Source: Planctomycetota bacterium
GTDB taxonomy: Bacteria; Planctomycetota; Brocadiia; Brocadiales; Bathyanammoxibiaceae
Length of the DNA: 64,000 nt
Direction of reading: 5' to 3'
Assembly (NCBI GenBank): GCA_016209685.1
Contig: JACQVQ010000003.1
Span: 1 to 64,000, forward strand
The notes below the pieces were generated by a model. The model was not told where the DNA came from, made no database searches, and saw only the letters and a program-made list of their open reading frames with translations. Both the position numbers and the translations under genes were made by a program. This document shows positions 25,338 to 33,415 of the stretch, in pieces. Position 1 is the first letter of the stretch. Each line of letters begins with the position of its first letter.

Positions 25338-26477
25338 ATGACTTCACTATACGTCCACATCCCATTCTGCGTCAGGAAGTGCCACTATTGTGACTTTAAT
25401 TCCGGTCCGCATCCCAGGGCCCTTATGGACAGATACGTCCAGGCCCTGTGTAAGGAATCGGAGAGGGCCGGCCCCATCACGGGCGGATTCCAGACCGTCT
25501 ACATCGGTGGCGGTACCCCAACGGCCCTGAATGAGGGGCAACTGGAGAGACTCTTTAACCTGGTCAGGGACATAATCGGGTCTAATCATCCAAAAGAATA
25601 CACTATTGAGGCCAATCCCGGTACCCTTAGCCCTGAGAAGGTAAGGCTCATGAAGGCGGGTGGCATTGACCGCGTAAGCCTGGGGGTGCAGTCCTTCTCG
25701 GAGAGGGGGTTGGAGCTACTGGGCCGCATCCACCGCTCGCTGGAGGCAGAAGAAGGCTTTTACATGTTAAGAGAGGCTGGGTTCTCCAATATAAACCTGG
25801 ACCTTATCTTTGGCTGGCCAGGCCAGACGCTGGAAGAATGGGGACAAGACCTGCAAAAGGTGCTGAGGTTAGGCCCAGAGCATGTCTCTGCCTATTGCCT
25901 TACCATAGAAAAAGGTACCCCCATTAGCAAGGACGTTCGTACTGGGAGACTGACTGGGTCAGATGAGGACCTCCAGCATAAGATGTTTAAGAAGGCCCTG
26001 GCCTCTTTTACCGGGGCTGGATACAAACATTACGAGATATCCAATTTTGCCCTGAAAGGTGGCAGGGCCACTCCCGACAGAGTGTGTCTCCACAATATAA
26101 ATTACTGGAACAACGGCCCATATCTGGGCCTTGGGGTAGGGGCCTTTTCGTATGTAAATGGCAGGCGGTACTCCAACGTAAAAGACGTACAGAAGTACAT
26201 TGAAAAGATTACCTCGGGGAAGAGGGCCGTTTCCTTCACCGAGACCCTCCCGTCCAGGAGGCGGGCGGCAGAGACCCTGGTCATGGCCCTCAGGATGCGT
26301 AGCGGGATAGCGGAGGGGGAGTTCCACCGGCGTACGGGCTACTCCCTTATGGAGCTTTATGGCCCGTCTATAGAGAAATTCCGCCGTCTAGGACTCTTGA
26401 GCCTTACCGGGGGGAGGTTACGCCTCACCCAAAAGGGCCTTTTCCTGGCCAATCAGGTTATGGTAGAATTTGTGTAG
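25338..26477 (+). CDS. hemW: HemW-type radical SAM protein
   Basis: HemW family, related to oxygen-independent coproporphyrinogen oxidase but acting as a haem chaperone in characterised members. The radical-SAM cluster motif is YVHIPFCVRKCHYCDFNS (residues 5-22, CxxxCxxC), followed by GGGTPT (about 60), EANPGTLS, GVQSFSERGLELLGRIH and the HNINYWNNGPYLGLGVGAFSY motif at about 255. The C-terminal HemN domain is present. 379 residues is normal. True CPDH (HemN) is unlikely, because the extra N-terminal residues of that enzyme are absent. Confidence 0.9.
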   Translation: MTSLYVHIPFCVRKCHYCDFNSGPHPRALMDRYVQALCKESERAGPITGGFQTVYIGGGTPTALNEGQLERLFNLVRDIIGSNHPKEYTIEANPGTLSPEKVRLMKAGGIDRVSLGVQSFSERGLELLGRIHRSLEAEEGFYMLREAGFSNINLDLIFGWPGQTLEEWGQDLQKVLRLGPEHVSAYCLTIEKGTPISKDVRTGRLTGSDEDLQHKMFKKALASFTGAGYKHYEISNFALKGGRATPDRVCLHNINYWNNGPYLGLGVGAFSYVNGRRYSNVKDVQKYIEKITSGKRAVSFTETLPSRRRAAETLVMALRMRSGIAEGEFHRRTGYSLMELYGPSIEKFRRLGLLSLTGGRLRLTQKGLFLANQVMVEFV

Positions 26478-26524
26478 CTGATGGCTGATAACTGATAATT
26501 GATAGCTGATATGGAGGTATTCGT

Positions 26525-27082
26525 GTGATAGCCGCTAACGACATTAAGAAGGGTACGATGATTAAGCTGGACGGGGAGCTTTATATAGTGGTGGATTACC
26601 AACACCTGACCCCTGGGAATAAACCGGCATTGATCCAGGCAAAGCTCAAGAGCATGAGGGTGGGTAACGTCATCACAAACCGCTTCCGCTCCACAGAGAG
26701 GGTTGAGGACGTCTACCTGGACCATCGTGAGGTGGAGTACCTCTACAACGACGGGGAAAATTACTGTTTCATGGACTCGGCGAGCCTGGAACAAGTCTTT
26801 GTCACTAAAGAGATACTGGGAGACGCCGTTAATTACATGCCCCATAACTGCAGGGTGAGATTGACCTTTTACGAGGGGCGTCCGGTAGCAATAGAACTCC
26901 CGTCATCAGTTGCGTTGAAGGTGACGGAGACGGACCCGGGGGTCAAGGGAGATACCGTTACCAATGTCTTCAAGCCCGCTACCCTTGAGACAGGAGTGGT
27001 GGTAAAAGTACCCCTTTTTACTAACACCGGGGATGTGATAAAGGTGGATACCCGTACGGGGGAATTCCTGAGCCGTGCCTAA
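26525..27082 (+). CDS. efp: Elongation factor P
   Basis: Relieves ribosome stalling at polyproline stretches. 185 residues with the three beta-barrel domains: the KOW-like N-domain (MIAANDIKKGTMIKLDGELY), the EF-P middle domain (residues 65-127) and the C-domain ending KVDTRTGEFLSRA, a near-perfect family signature. The tip of the domain I loop, modified on Lys or Arg in other bacteria, reads PGNKPAL here, with Asn at position 32 directly after PG and Lys at 33. It starts with GTG after GGAGGT. No EpmA/EpmB or EarP gene is in the window. A palindrome-bearing hairpin follows the stop. Confidence 0.95.
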   Translation: MIAANDIKKGTMIKLDGELYIVVDYQHLTPGNKPALIQAKLKSMRVGNVITNRFRSTERVEDVYLDHREVEYLYNDGENYCFMDSASLEQVFVTKEILGDAVNYMPHNCRVRLTFYEGRPVAIELPSSVALKVTETDPGVKGDTVTNVFKPATLETGVVVKVPLFTNTGDVIKVDTRTGEFLSRA

Positions 27083-27090
27083 CTTTGGAG

Positions 27091-27120
27091 TCCATTGATC
27101 CGCCTCAGGCGGACAATGGA
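27091..27120 (+). terminator. Hairpin after efp with a TCCGCC module at its tip
   Basis: Arms TCCATTG (27091-27097) and CAATGGA (27114-27120) flank the 15-bp palindrome TCCGCCTCAGGCGGA (27099-27113). The outer hairpin sits 8 bp after the efp stop and may be its terminator (ATATTTCATT follows). The module seems to have been inserted at the apex. Confidence 0.6.
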
Positions 27121-27140
27121 ATATTTCATTCCCAGCAAAA

Positions 27141-28130
27141 ATGGCCATAAACCGCATAGAAGCGACCCTTAAGCAATACGGTGCCCTCATTGACCGGCAA
27201 CTGCAGGAACTCCTCCCCCATCGTGAGGACTACCTTAGCGAACCTATATGGTACCACATGGACAGCGGCGGTAAGCGCGTCCGCCCCGCCCTGTGTCTTA
27301 TAACCTGTGGTGCCCTCGGTGGAGACCCCAAGGCGGCCATCCCCTTCGCAGTGGCCGTGGAAATCCTCCACAACATGTTCCTCATCCACGATGACATAGA
27401 GGACGGCGATACCATGCGGAGGGATAAACCCACCGTGTGGTGTAAATACGGCACTGCTAACGCCCTCAACGTTGGGGATTATCTCCTGGGCAGGGCCTAC
27501 CGAAGCATCCTCAGCAGCTCCCTCCCAGCAGATAAAAGGCTAAGACTACTGGACATATTTACCCTCACCTACGAGAAGACCGTAGAAGGTCAGGCACTGG
27601 ACATAAACTGGCGGGGCGACAAGGGGTTCACTATGGAGAAATACCTGCGGATAGTGGAACTTAAGACCGCTTACTACCTTACCTGCGGGATGGTGGGAGG
27701 TGCCGTCATAGCCGGTGCCCCTGAGGTGGTAATAGAAAAGTTCTGGGAACTGGGCCACAGTATAGGTCCTGCCTTCCAGATAAAGGACGACCTTATAGAC
27801 CTCGCCCAGGGCAAGGGCAGGGGCGGCCAGATTGGCTCAGACATAAAAGAGGGCAAACCCAGCTTCCTCTACGCCTACACCCTCTCCAGGGCAAGTAAAG
27901 AGGACAGGGACAGGCTCATTGAGGTCATGCTCAAACCCAGGGAGGAGACCCCTGACAGGGAGGTAGAAGAGGTGATTGCCCTTTACAAGAGATACGGGGC
28001 CATAGACTACGCCCAGGACTACGCCGATGGGCTGGTGGAGAAGGCCTTCAAGACCATAGAGGGGCTGCCAGTGGGAGACAAGGTCCTCTTCCGAGACCTC
28101 GCCCAGTTCATGGCACAGAGGAAGACGTAA
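27141..28130 (+). CDS. Polyprenyl diphosphate synthase (GGPP/FPP type)
   Basis: Trans-isoprenyl diphosphate synthase joining isopentenyl diphosphate to allylic primers. The first Asp-rich motif is FLIHDDIEDGD (residues 80-90) and the second is FQIKDDLIDLAQ (about 212-223). GGKRVRPAL (43-51) binds diphosphate. Chain length (C15/C20) cannot be fixed from sequence, but the residues before the first motif (ILHNMFLIHDD) suggest a short to medium product. 329 residues is normal. The last 54 bp of the gene recur at 30171-30225 and 30730-30783, downstream of the next two modules. Its substrate comes from the pathway headed by dxs. Confidence 0.88.
   Translation: MAINRIEATLKQYGALIDRQLQELLPHREDYLSEPIWYHMDSGGKRVRPALCLITCGALGGDPKAAIPFAVAVEILHNMFLIHDDIEDGDTMRRDKPTVWCKYGTANALNVGDYLLGRAYRSILSSSLPADKRLRLLDIFTLTYEKTVEGQALDINWRGDKGFTMEKYLRIVELKTAYYLTCGMVGGAVIAGAPEVVIEKFWELGHSIGPAFQIKDDLIDLAQGKGRGGQIGSDIKEGKPSFLYAYTLSRASKEDRDRLIEVMLKPREETPDREVEEVIALYKRYGAIDYAQDYADGLVEKAFKTIEGLPVGDKVLFRDLAQFMAQRKT
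28077..28130 (+). repeat. Prenyl synthase 3' end, copy 1 (native)
   Basis: The native last 54 bp of the polyprenyl synthase gene, from GACAAGGTCC to the TAA, encoding DKVLFRDLAQFMAQRKT. Two further copies lie downstream as direct repeats. Confidence 0.9.
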
Positions 28131-28355
28131 AAACTGGACTTAAGCGAAGGGCCAACAAGAGAGGCTTGCCCTTTTGTTATTCAGACTTTTGTCCGAAGGT
28201 TCGTGAAAAAAGGCTTGCAAATAGCTGCAGTTTATACTAGTTTTTGAATAGGAGGAGTATAAGACTGGGAGTATAGGACTATCACAAAATATGCTAATTT
28301 TTAATACATGTGGGATAGAGACCCAAAACAAGCGTGTCTGTGGGAGGGGCGAAAA

Positions 28356-30167
28356 ATGATAAACTGCCTTGGCAAGTTTATTCCAATCTTTATTTTTATC
28401 TTTGCCCTTGCATTGCCAGTCTACGGGCATGAGGAGGGTAAGAAACTTCCGGGGGGACATCATTTTTATGCAAGGCTGAAGGCAGGCGATTGGCCCCTTT
28501 TCAACAAGGACAGGTTTAATAGTAGCTTTTCCCCCGTGAAAGGGAAAATGAAATTTGACCGTCCAAAAGTGAAGTGGCAGAAAGAGCATCCCTTCATAGA
28601 TACCGGTTTTACATCCCTCTCTGCACGAAAATTTCTAGACTTTATACCTGCAGAAGAAGGCCGCGTAGTATTTCTCAAGCCTTCCAACGGCAAGGAAAGG
28701 TTCAGCCTCAAGGCCCCGGATGTGGTGACCCCTACGGAGCAGGGCACACGGCAGAACGTCCCTCTATTTGAAGACGTAACCGGCAACCGGGTACCAGAAC
28801 TCATTGCCTCAATAGATAGTTACGGTATTGTGGTGTGGAATACAATTAATGGGCAGATCCTGTGGAGTAAGGTCATGCCTCACCAAGGACCTACAAGTAC
28901 GCTGAACGTGGTAGTAGGTGATGTCAATGATGATGGGGAAAAAGAACTAATAGTTATGAACGATAATGTAGCCCTGAGAGAACTCCACTGTCTTGACGCC
29001 AGGACGGGACAAGAACTGTGGGTCTATACGGACAGAGACATCCCCTGCACTACAGAGTGGGATTGTAATCCAGGGGGGGAGGATTTCTCCTGGATGCAGG
29101 GGGCCACTTCCCAGAACTTCCCGGTATGGTCTGGCGGCAGGTTGTTCTTCCAGAATCAAGTGAGCTCCGTACAGGGCAATAGGTCGGTGGACATAATCTC
29201 CATAGAGACGACGCCCTCTACAAAGAGTATGACTATTTACAATAACCCGCCCAACCCCTTTTCTAACTCCCCTGTACCCTCGATCTCCAGGATCTCAGAT
29301 GTAAACGCCCTGGTAGTTGGGGAATATCTGCTGGATTTCCCGGATGCCACACACGTTACGGTTAATGGTGGGCCACTTTTAGAAATTACCCCTAACGGGT
29401 CTACCCCCCATTTTGACATCGTCCCAGGGGGAGTGCTCTTCTTCTCACCCAGCACAACGGCCGGAGACAAGGCAGTAATAGGTATCCATAACGCCCCAAG
29501 GAGGGTGTGGAAAAAGACTTTCACTACTGGATTTTGTTTCGCCCACTTCCTCCTTTCTGACTTCAATAATGATGGCAGAGAGGAAATATCGTTCGGAACC
29601 ACCGAAAGGTATTACCAGATAGACCTAGATGGCAATGTCCTCTGGCAATATGATACAGGAATACCTGCCCAGAATGTACCGTATCTAAGTGCCGTATTTG
29701 GAGGCGCCTTTGCGGACATTGACGGGGACGGAATAAAGGAGATTCTATTTAATGCCTTTGACACCCTGGTCTGCCTGAAAGGGCATAATGGGACACCCAA
29801 GTGGACCTTTCAGGTACCCTTTGGAGACCTAGTCGAGTTCGGGGCTAAACAACCCACCAATTTCATAAGGGCATTCCCACTCATAGCAGACCTGAATGGC
29901 GATGGCGGGCTTGAGGCGGTAATGGCCGATGCAGAGCACGTCTACGCCATAGATAAGGATGGCCATGTTGCAATGAAATATAGATTTGCCACCTTCACCC
30001 CCGGGATTGGCTCCACCACCATTGACGGCAAACCCATGGCCCGTCCCTTCACCTCCAAGAGGTTCATCTTCGCTGACATAGACAGGGACAAGAGGGGAGA
30101 ACTTGTAGGCGCCATCACCCTCCAGGGAACCCCTAACAACGTCAGCAGGGTCTTCGTCCTGGAATAA
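28356..30167 (+). CDS. Secreted FG-GAP/PQQ-like beta-propeller protein
   Basis: Exported protein of about 603 residues. Signal peptide LGKFIPIFIFIFALALPVYG. The mature chain has propeller-type repeats with calcium-loop motifs DVNDDGEKEL, DFNNDGREEI, DIDGDGIKEI and DLNGDGGLEA. PQQ-like blade phrases such as LDARTGQELWVY and LDGNVLWQYDTG lie between them. The frame opens at 28308, but ATG at 28356 with GGAGGGG upstream directly precedes the signal peptide. Probably a surface or extracellular protein; partner unknown. It is bracketed by copies of the prenyl synthase 3' end, suggesting insertion as a unit. Confidence 0.72.
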   Translation: MINCLGKFIPIFIFIFALALPVYGHEEGKKLPGGHHFYARLKAGDWPLFNKDRFNSSFSPVKGKMKFDRPKVKWQKEHPFIDTGFTSLSARKFLDFIPAEEGRVVFLKPSNGKERFSLKAPDVVTPTEQGTRQNVPLFEDVTGNRVPELIASIDSYGIVVWNTINGQILWSKVMPHQGPTSTLNVVVGDVNDDGEKELIVMNDNVALRELHCLDARTGQELWVYTDRDIPCTTEWDCNPGGEDFSWMQGATSQNFPVWSGGRLFFQNQVSSVQGNRSVDIISIETTPSTKSMTIYNNPPNPFSNSPVPSISRISDVNALVVGEYLLDFPDATHVTVNGGPLLEITPNGSTPHFDIVPGGVLFFSPSTTAGDKAVIGIHNAPRRVWKKTFTTGFCFAHFLLSDFNNDGREEISFGTTERYYQIDLDGNVLWQYDTGIPAQNVPYLSAVFGGAFADIDGDGIKEILFNAFDTLVCLKGHNGTPKWTFQVPFGDLVEFGAKQPTNFIRAFPLIADLNGDGGLEAVMADAEHVYAIDKDGHVAMKYRFATFTPGIGSTTIDGKPMARPFTSKRFIFADIDRDKRGELVGAITLQGTPNNVSRVFVLE

Positions 30168-30170
30168 TAG

Positions 30171-30225
30171 GATAAGGGCCCTCTTCCGCAACCTCGCCCA
30201 ATTCATGGCCCAGAGGAAGACGTAA
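30171..30225 (+). repeat. Prenyl synthase 3' end, copy 2
   Basis: 55 bp, from GATAAGGGCC to GACGTAA, matching the native gene end with a few substitutions and one inserted base. It lies immediately after the FG-GAP gene stop and before hicA. Confidence 0.9.
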
Positions 30226-30249
30226 GCTTTCCTTAACTCTTGAGGCAAC

Positions 30250-30450
30250 ATGAAATTTAATGAACTCATTAGACTTCTTGAAGGGAATGGTTTTGTACTT
30301 TTCAAAGAAAAAGGTTCGGTCCGTTACTATTACAAACCAGGTGTAGACAAGCTGATTCGGATTGACTATCATGGGGCGAAGGAAGTCCCAACCGGCACCT
30401 GTAAGGCTATATTGAAGGCCGCTGGTTTGAAGGGAGGAGGCAAAGAATAA
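30250..30450 (+). CDS. hicA: HicA-family toxin (mRNA interferase)
   Basis: 66-residue HicA-like protein with the double-stranded RNA-binding-like fold pattern: ELIRLLEGNGFVLFKEKGS, then YYYKPGVDKLIRIDYHG, then KEVPTGTCKAILKAAGLK. HicA toxins cut mRNA and normally use the His of GSHH. Here this is GSVR, so that catalytic His is absent, although a His occurs in DYHG. It is followed after 1 bp by hicB. The hicAB pair is precisely bracketed by direct repeats of the prenyl synthase gene end. Confidence 0.8.
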   Translation: MKFNELIRLLEGNGFVLFKEKGSVRYYYKPGVDKLIRIDYHGAKEVPTGTCKAILKAAGLKGGGKE

Positions 30451-30451
30451 A

Positions 30452-30700
30452 ATGATAGATTTGAAGTATTCTTTGGTTATAGAGGCAACCGAGGACCCAA
30501 ACTTCTTTGGATTTTACTCTCCAGACCTGGAAGGTTTTACCGGGATTGGCAACTCAATAGAGGACTGCCTGTATAAGGCAAAGTGGGGCATGGAAGAACA
30601 CATTAGCTTATTGAAAGAAAAAGGGCTTCCTGTCCCTAAGGCCAATCCCCACCCAACGATAGTGATACAGAATGAAAAAAAGCTGGAAAAGGTTACTTAA
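30452..30700 (+). CDS. hicB: HicB-family antitoxin
   Basis: 82-residue HicB-like partner with the RNase H-like fold pattern: KYSLVIEATEDPNFFGFYSPDLEGFTG, then GNSIEDCLYKAKWGMEEHISLLKEKGLPVP. The PDLEGF motif and the SIEEA-like helix are typical. There is no C-terminal DNA-binding domain, so autoregulation may need HicA or another factor. Starts 2 bp after the hicA stop. Confidence 0.85.
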   Translation: MIDLKYSLVIEATEDPNFFGFYSPDLEGFTGIGNSIEDCLYKAKWGMEEHISLLKEKGLPVPKANPHPTIVIQNEKKLEKVT

Positions 30701-30729
30701 CCCATACCATTAAAGGGTTATTAGTGGAA

Positions 30730-30783
30730 GACAAGGCCCTCTTCCGGGACCTCGCCTAGTTCATGGCACAGAGGAAGACGTAA
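30730..30783 (+). repeat. Prenyl synthase 3' end, copy 3
   Basis: 54-bp copy, closer to the native end than copy 2 but with an in-frame TAG (CTCGCCTAG). It extends a few bases further upstream (AGTGGAAGACAAGG against AGTGGGAGACAAGG in the gene). Copies 2 and 3 share TAAGCTT at the right edge. Confidence 0.9.
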
Positions 30784-30825
30784 GCTTCTACTGTTTGGTG
30801 CCCCTTAAAACCTAGGTTGTCACTT

Positions 30826-30858
30826 AGGGATTCTTCGCTTACGCTCAGAATGACAAAA
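30826..30858. repeat. TTCGCTTACGCTCAGAATGACA-type repeat
   Basis: The phrase GATTCTTCGCTTACGCTCAG followed by AATGACA recurs in variants at 49529-49548 and 53859-53889. A dispersed simple repeat. Confidence 0.6.
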
Positions 30859-30889
30859 AATATTGCAATCTAACTAAACGCTATACGAC

Positions 30890-31873
30890 ATGATAGAGAA
30901 TGAAAAAGAAATTAATCATAGTTTTTTTGATAAGGACTTATTGAGTACAGAGTATGTTCAAAAACACAAGAGGGCTTATGATGAACACAAAAATACTAAC
31001 CCTTATAGAAATTATAAAGTTTTATTAGGTTCATTAAATTCTATTTATGAATACAATAAGGCACATGCTAATTCATTCACCAAAAGGATTAAGTCTCAAC
31101 AAAAAGAATTCAAAGACTGTGAAGCAGTCTTTGCCGAAATCATAGTTTACGCTTATTACCTGCGACTAGTTCATGAAGGGATACTCAAATCATTAGACAT
31201 AAAAAAGGACGATTACGATCTGAGGATTGAATTAGTGGATGGCTCGTTTCGTTACTTAGAAATATTTTCCATCAAGCCTGATTTGAAGCCATCGGAAACA
31301 GGGGCCTCTGAAAAACTGGAAGATTTACCAGTAGGGTTAGAATTTCCAAATCACCTCGAGAGTAAAATCCGTTACGACAATGAAAAAAAACTCCTGATTT
31401 GGGAAGGTCTTATGATGGAAGAGGAAAAGGATGAACTGCTTGGACTGTCGGAAGACGAACAATATAAGAAGGCTATAGAAACATTTTTCCAGAGGTGTGA
31501 ACCAAAAGTAAATGACATAAAAACTCACCTACAAAAACCTTTATCATCAGTCAGGCAAAAGTTGCTAAATAAAATCCAAAACCAGAAGCAATTATCACAG
31601 CCCAGGGAAAACTTCGCAGTTATGGCAATGAATGATTACTCAATTGCTGGTGATTTCCACGTTCTGTCGTCTCTTTCAAGTGGATATAAAGTAAAAATTG
31701 ACATGAAAACAAACCGCATTGTTGCGGGGGGATTTGACTGGAGTAAGTCAATCTTTGACGAAGAGATTGTGGAAAATATTAAAGGGATTATTTATTTCAG
31801 TATGGGAGACTACGGTAGGAGGAAGTTTATTTTTAATCCAAACTTCAGAGGGGAAGCAGGCCGAAACCTGTAG
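30890..31873 (+). CDS. AT-rich orphan protein of unknown function
   Basis: 327-residue cytoplasmic protein that I do not recognise. Base composition is clearly AT-richer than its neighbours and codon use is different (many AAA, TTA, ATT), suggesting recent acquisition. Helical N-terminus (to about 75), then EAVFAEIIVYAYYLRLVHEG and DYDLRIELVDGSFRYLEIFSIKPD (about 85-140). Spacing of acidic residues in this part loosely recalls a PD-(D/E)xK nuclease core, but the lysine position is uncertain. The C-terminal part (about 250-315) is beta-rich (HVLSSLSSGYKVKIDM). It lies just beyond hicAB and the third prenyl synthase end repeat, so it may belong to the same acquired islet. Confidence 0.6.
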   Translation: MIENEKEINHSFFDKDLLSTEYVQKHKRAYDEHKNTNPYRNYKVLLGSLNSIYEYNKAHANSFTKRIKSQQKEFKDCEAVFAEIIVYAYYLRLVHEGILKSLDIKKDDYDLRIELVDGSFRYLEIFSIKPDLKPSETGASEKLEDLPVGLEFPNHLESKIRYDNEKKLLIWEGLMMEEEKDELLGLSEDEQYKKAIETFFQRCEPKVNDIKTHLQKPLSSVRQKLLNKIQNQKQLSQPRENFAVMAMNDYSIAGDFHVLSSLSSGYKVKIDMKTNRIVAGGFDWSKSIFDEEIVENIKGIIYFSMGDYGRRKFIFNPNFRGEAGRNL

Positions 31874-31899
31874 ACCATATAGTGGTGAAGGTTGTAGTT

Positions 31900-31956
31900 G
31901 TAGTCGCAAGCTTTAGCTTGCGGAAATAACACCCGCAGGCTGAAGCCTGCGGCTAC
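31900..31956. repeat. GTAG...CTAC double hairpin (REPIN-like), copy 1
   Basis: Two hairpins back to back: GTAGTCGCAAGCTTTAGCTTGCG, then about 12 bp, then CGCAGGCTGAAGCCTGCGGCTAC (each written here only to show arms; arms are GCAAGCT/AGCTTGC and GCAGGCT/AGCCTGC). Ends are GTAG and CTAC in inverted order, as in REP doublets. Confidence 0.8.
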
Positions 31957-31975
31957 AAGTCATTTTTATTGAATC

Positions 31976-33163
31976 TTACAGCGGTGCAGGCACAGGCTTC
32001 TTCCGTGTTTCTTGAGGAATTTCTCCCTTTAACAGGCACTTCTGTGCAGTGGCTACACCCTTGCCAATCTCAACGGGGTAGCCTGCCTCATACAGCCCAC
32101 GCTCCACTGCAGATACGGCGGTGAGGATGTCAAAGTCGTTCATGTAACCCACGTGGGCGATGCGGAATATCTTGCCCTTCATCTCCTCCTGTCCCTCAGC
32201 GAACCAGATGCCGTACTCGTTCTTGAGCCTCTTGAGGAACGCCTCCCCGTCCAGCCCCTTCGGTACCTTTACGGCGGTGAGGATGTTACAGGGACTCTGG
32301 GCATATAGCTCAAGCCCCAGGGCCTTTATGGCCTCCCTGGTGGCATGGGCCATGTGGGCGTGCCTCTGCCATACGTTCTCCAGCCCCTCCTGCTTTATCA
32401 TGTCAATGGCCACCTTCAGTGCCCGTATCAGGGAGATGGCGGGGGTGAAGGGTGTGGTGTCCTTTTTGAGGGTGTCCCGCATCTTCCTGAGGTCCCAGTA
32501 GTATCGGGGCAAATCTGCCTTCTCAATAGCCTCCCAGGCCGTGGGTCTTACGGCCAGGAGGGCAAGCCCTGGTGGGATCATGCACCCCTTCTGTGAACCG
32601 GTTACCGCCACGTCCACTCCCCAGGTGTCCATAAGGAGTGGGTGGACGCCTACCCCGGTAATGGCGTCTACCACCAGAAGGGCCGAATATTTTTTCACAA
32701 CCTTCGCAATGGACTCAATATCGTGCAATACGCCGGTGGAGGTCTCGCACTGGGTGGCAAAGACTGCCTTTATGTCTTTATTTTTCTTGAGCGCCTCTTC
32801 TACTGCCTCAGGCTCTACGGCCTCGCCGTATTTTACGTCAACGGTGGCCGTCTTTACGCCGTATGCCTCACACAGTTCCACCCATCGCTCAGCGAATTTT
32901 CCGCCCAGGAGTACGAGGACCTTGTCCTTCTTAGTAAGGAGATTGGCCACGCAGGCCTCCATGGCCCCTGTGCCTGAGGAACTGAACGTATAGACCTCAC
33001 CCTCCTGTGTCTGGAATAGGTATTTTAGGTCGTCCTTGAGTTCGGCGATGATGCGGGAGAACTCCGGGGTACGGTGGTGTATCATGGGGGCGGCCTCGGC
33101 CAGGGAGACCTCGGGCGGGATGGGCGTAGGGCCAGGGGTGAAGAGGATGGGTTTTTTTAGCAT
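31976..33163 (-). CDS. Alanine/serine-glyoxylate-type aminotransferase (class V)
   Basis: PLP-dependent aminotransferase of the small-subunit hydrogenase/serine-pyruvate/alanine-glyoxylate group. FTPGPTPIPPEV at the start, HHRTPEFSRI, SSSGTGAMEA (about 60-70), and the PLP lysine in VTGSQKGCMIPPG (about 190). The frame opens at 33313, but ATG at 33163 (LKKPILFTPGPTP) matches the family start, giving 395 residues. It may make serine or glycine from hydroxypyruvate or glyoxylate; substrates are not determinable here. Confidence 0.85.
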   Translation of the reverse strand: MLKKPILFTPGPTPIPPEVSLAEAAPMIHHRTPEFSRIIAELKDDLKYLFQTQEGEVYTFSSSGTGAMEACVANLLTKKDKVLVLLGGKFAERWVELCEAYGVKTATVDVKYGEAVEPEAVEEALKKNKDIKAVFATQCETSTGVLHDIESIAKVVKKYSALLVVDAITGVGVHPLLMDTWGVDVAVTGSQKGCMIPPGLALLAVRPTAWEAIEKADLPRYYWDLRKMRDTLKKDTTPFTPAISLIRALKVAIDMIKQEGLENVWQRHAHMAHATREAIKALGLELYAQSPCNILTAVKVPKGLDGEAFLKRLKNEYGIWFAEGQEEMKGKIFRIAHVGYMNDFDILTAVSAVERGLYEAGYPVEIGKGVATAQKCLLKGEIPQETRKKPVPAPL

Positions 33164-33176
33164 GGTCTTGTCTCGG

Positions 33177-33398
33177 TTATTTTGGATTATATAGTACGGC
33201 CACCAATTTACGCCTTTTCCCTTGCCGTCTATTTGTGTAAGGGGGCTCTGCCCCCTTACCACCCCCAAAAGGAGTATAAAGATTTTCTGCATCAATAAAT
33301 CTGAATTCTTCACTAACCAGCTTTAGCAGACGTGCGTTAGCCTTATAGCCTGCAGCCAGACCCTTCTTCAAATGTATTCGTGAGTCAAGGACTTTCAC
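33177..33398 (-). CDS. Small protein of unknown function, C-terminus overwritten by a repeat
   Basis: 73 residues starting GTG with AAGGAG six to ten bases upstream. The N-terminal 42 residues (VLDSRIHLKKGLAAGYKANA ...) look like a native small helical protein. The remainder (GGGKGAEPPYTNRRQGK) is read through a hairpin repeat at 33237-33259 and is probably not native. It follows another small gene by 17 bp, so the two may form a two-gene unit such as a toxin-antitoxin pair, but no family is recognised. Confidence 0.45.
   Translation of the reverse strand: MKVLDSRIHLKKGLAAGYKANARLLKLVSEEFRFIDAENLYTPFGGGKGAEPPYTNRRQGKRRKLVAVLYNPK
33237..33259. repeat. AGGGGGCTCTGCCCCCT hairpin
   Basis: GTAAGGGGGC, centre TCT, GCCCCCTTAC. 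It shares the GGGGGCTCTGCCCCC core with the compound hairpin repeats at 20609, 21015 and 46839. It also has GTA...TAC ends. Confidence 0.75.
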
Positions 33399-33415
33399 TT
33401 TATTAGGGACTCCTT

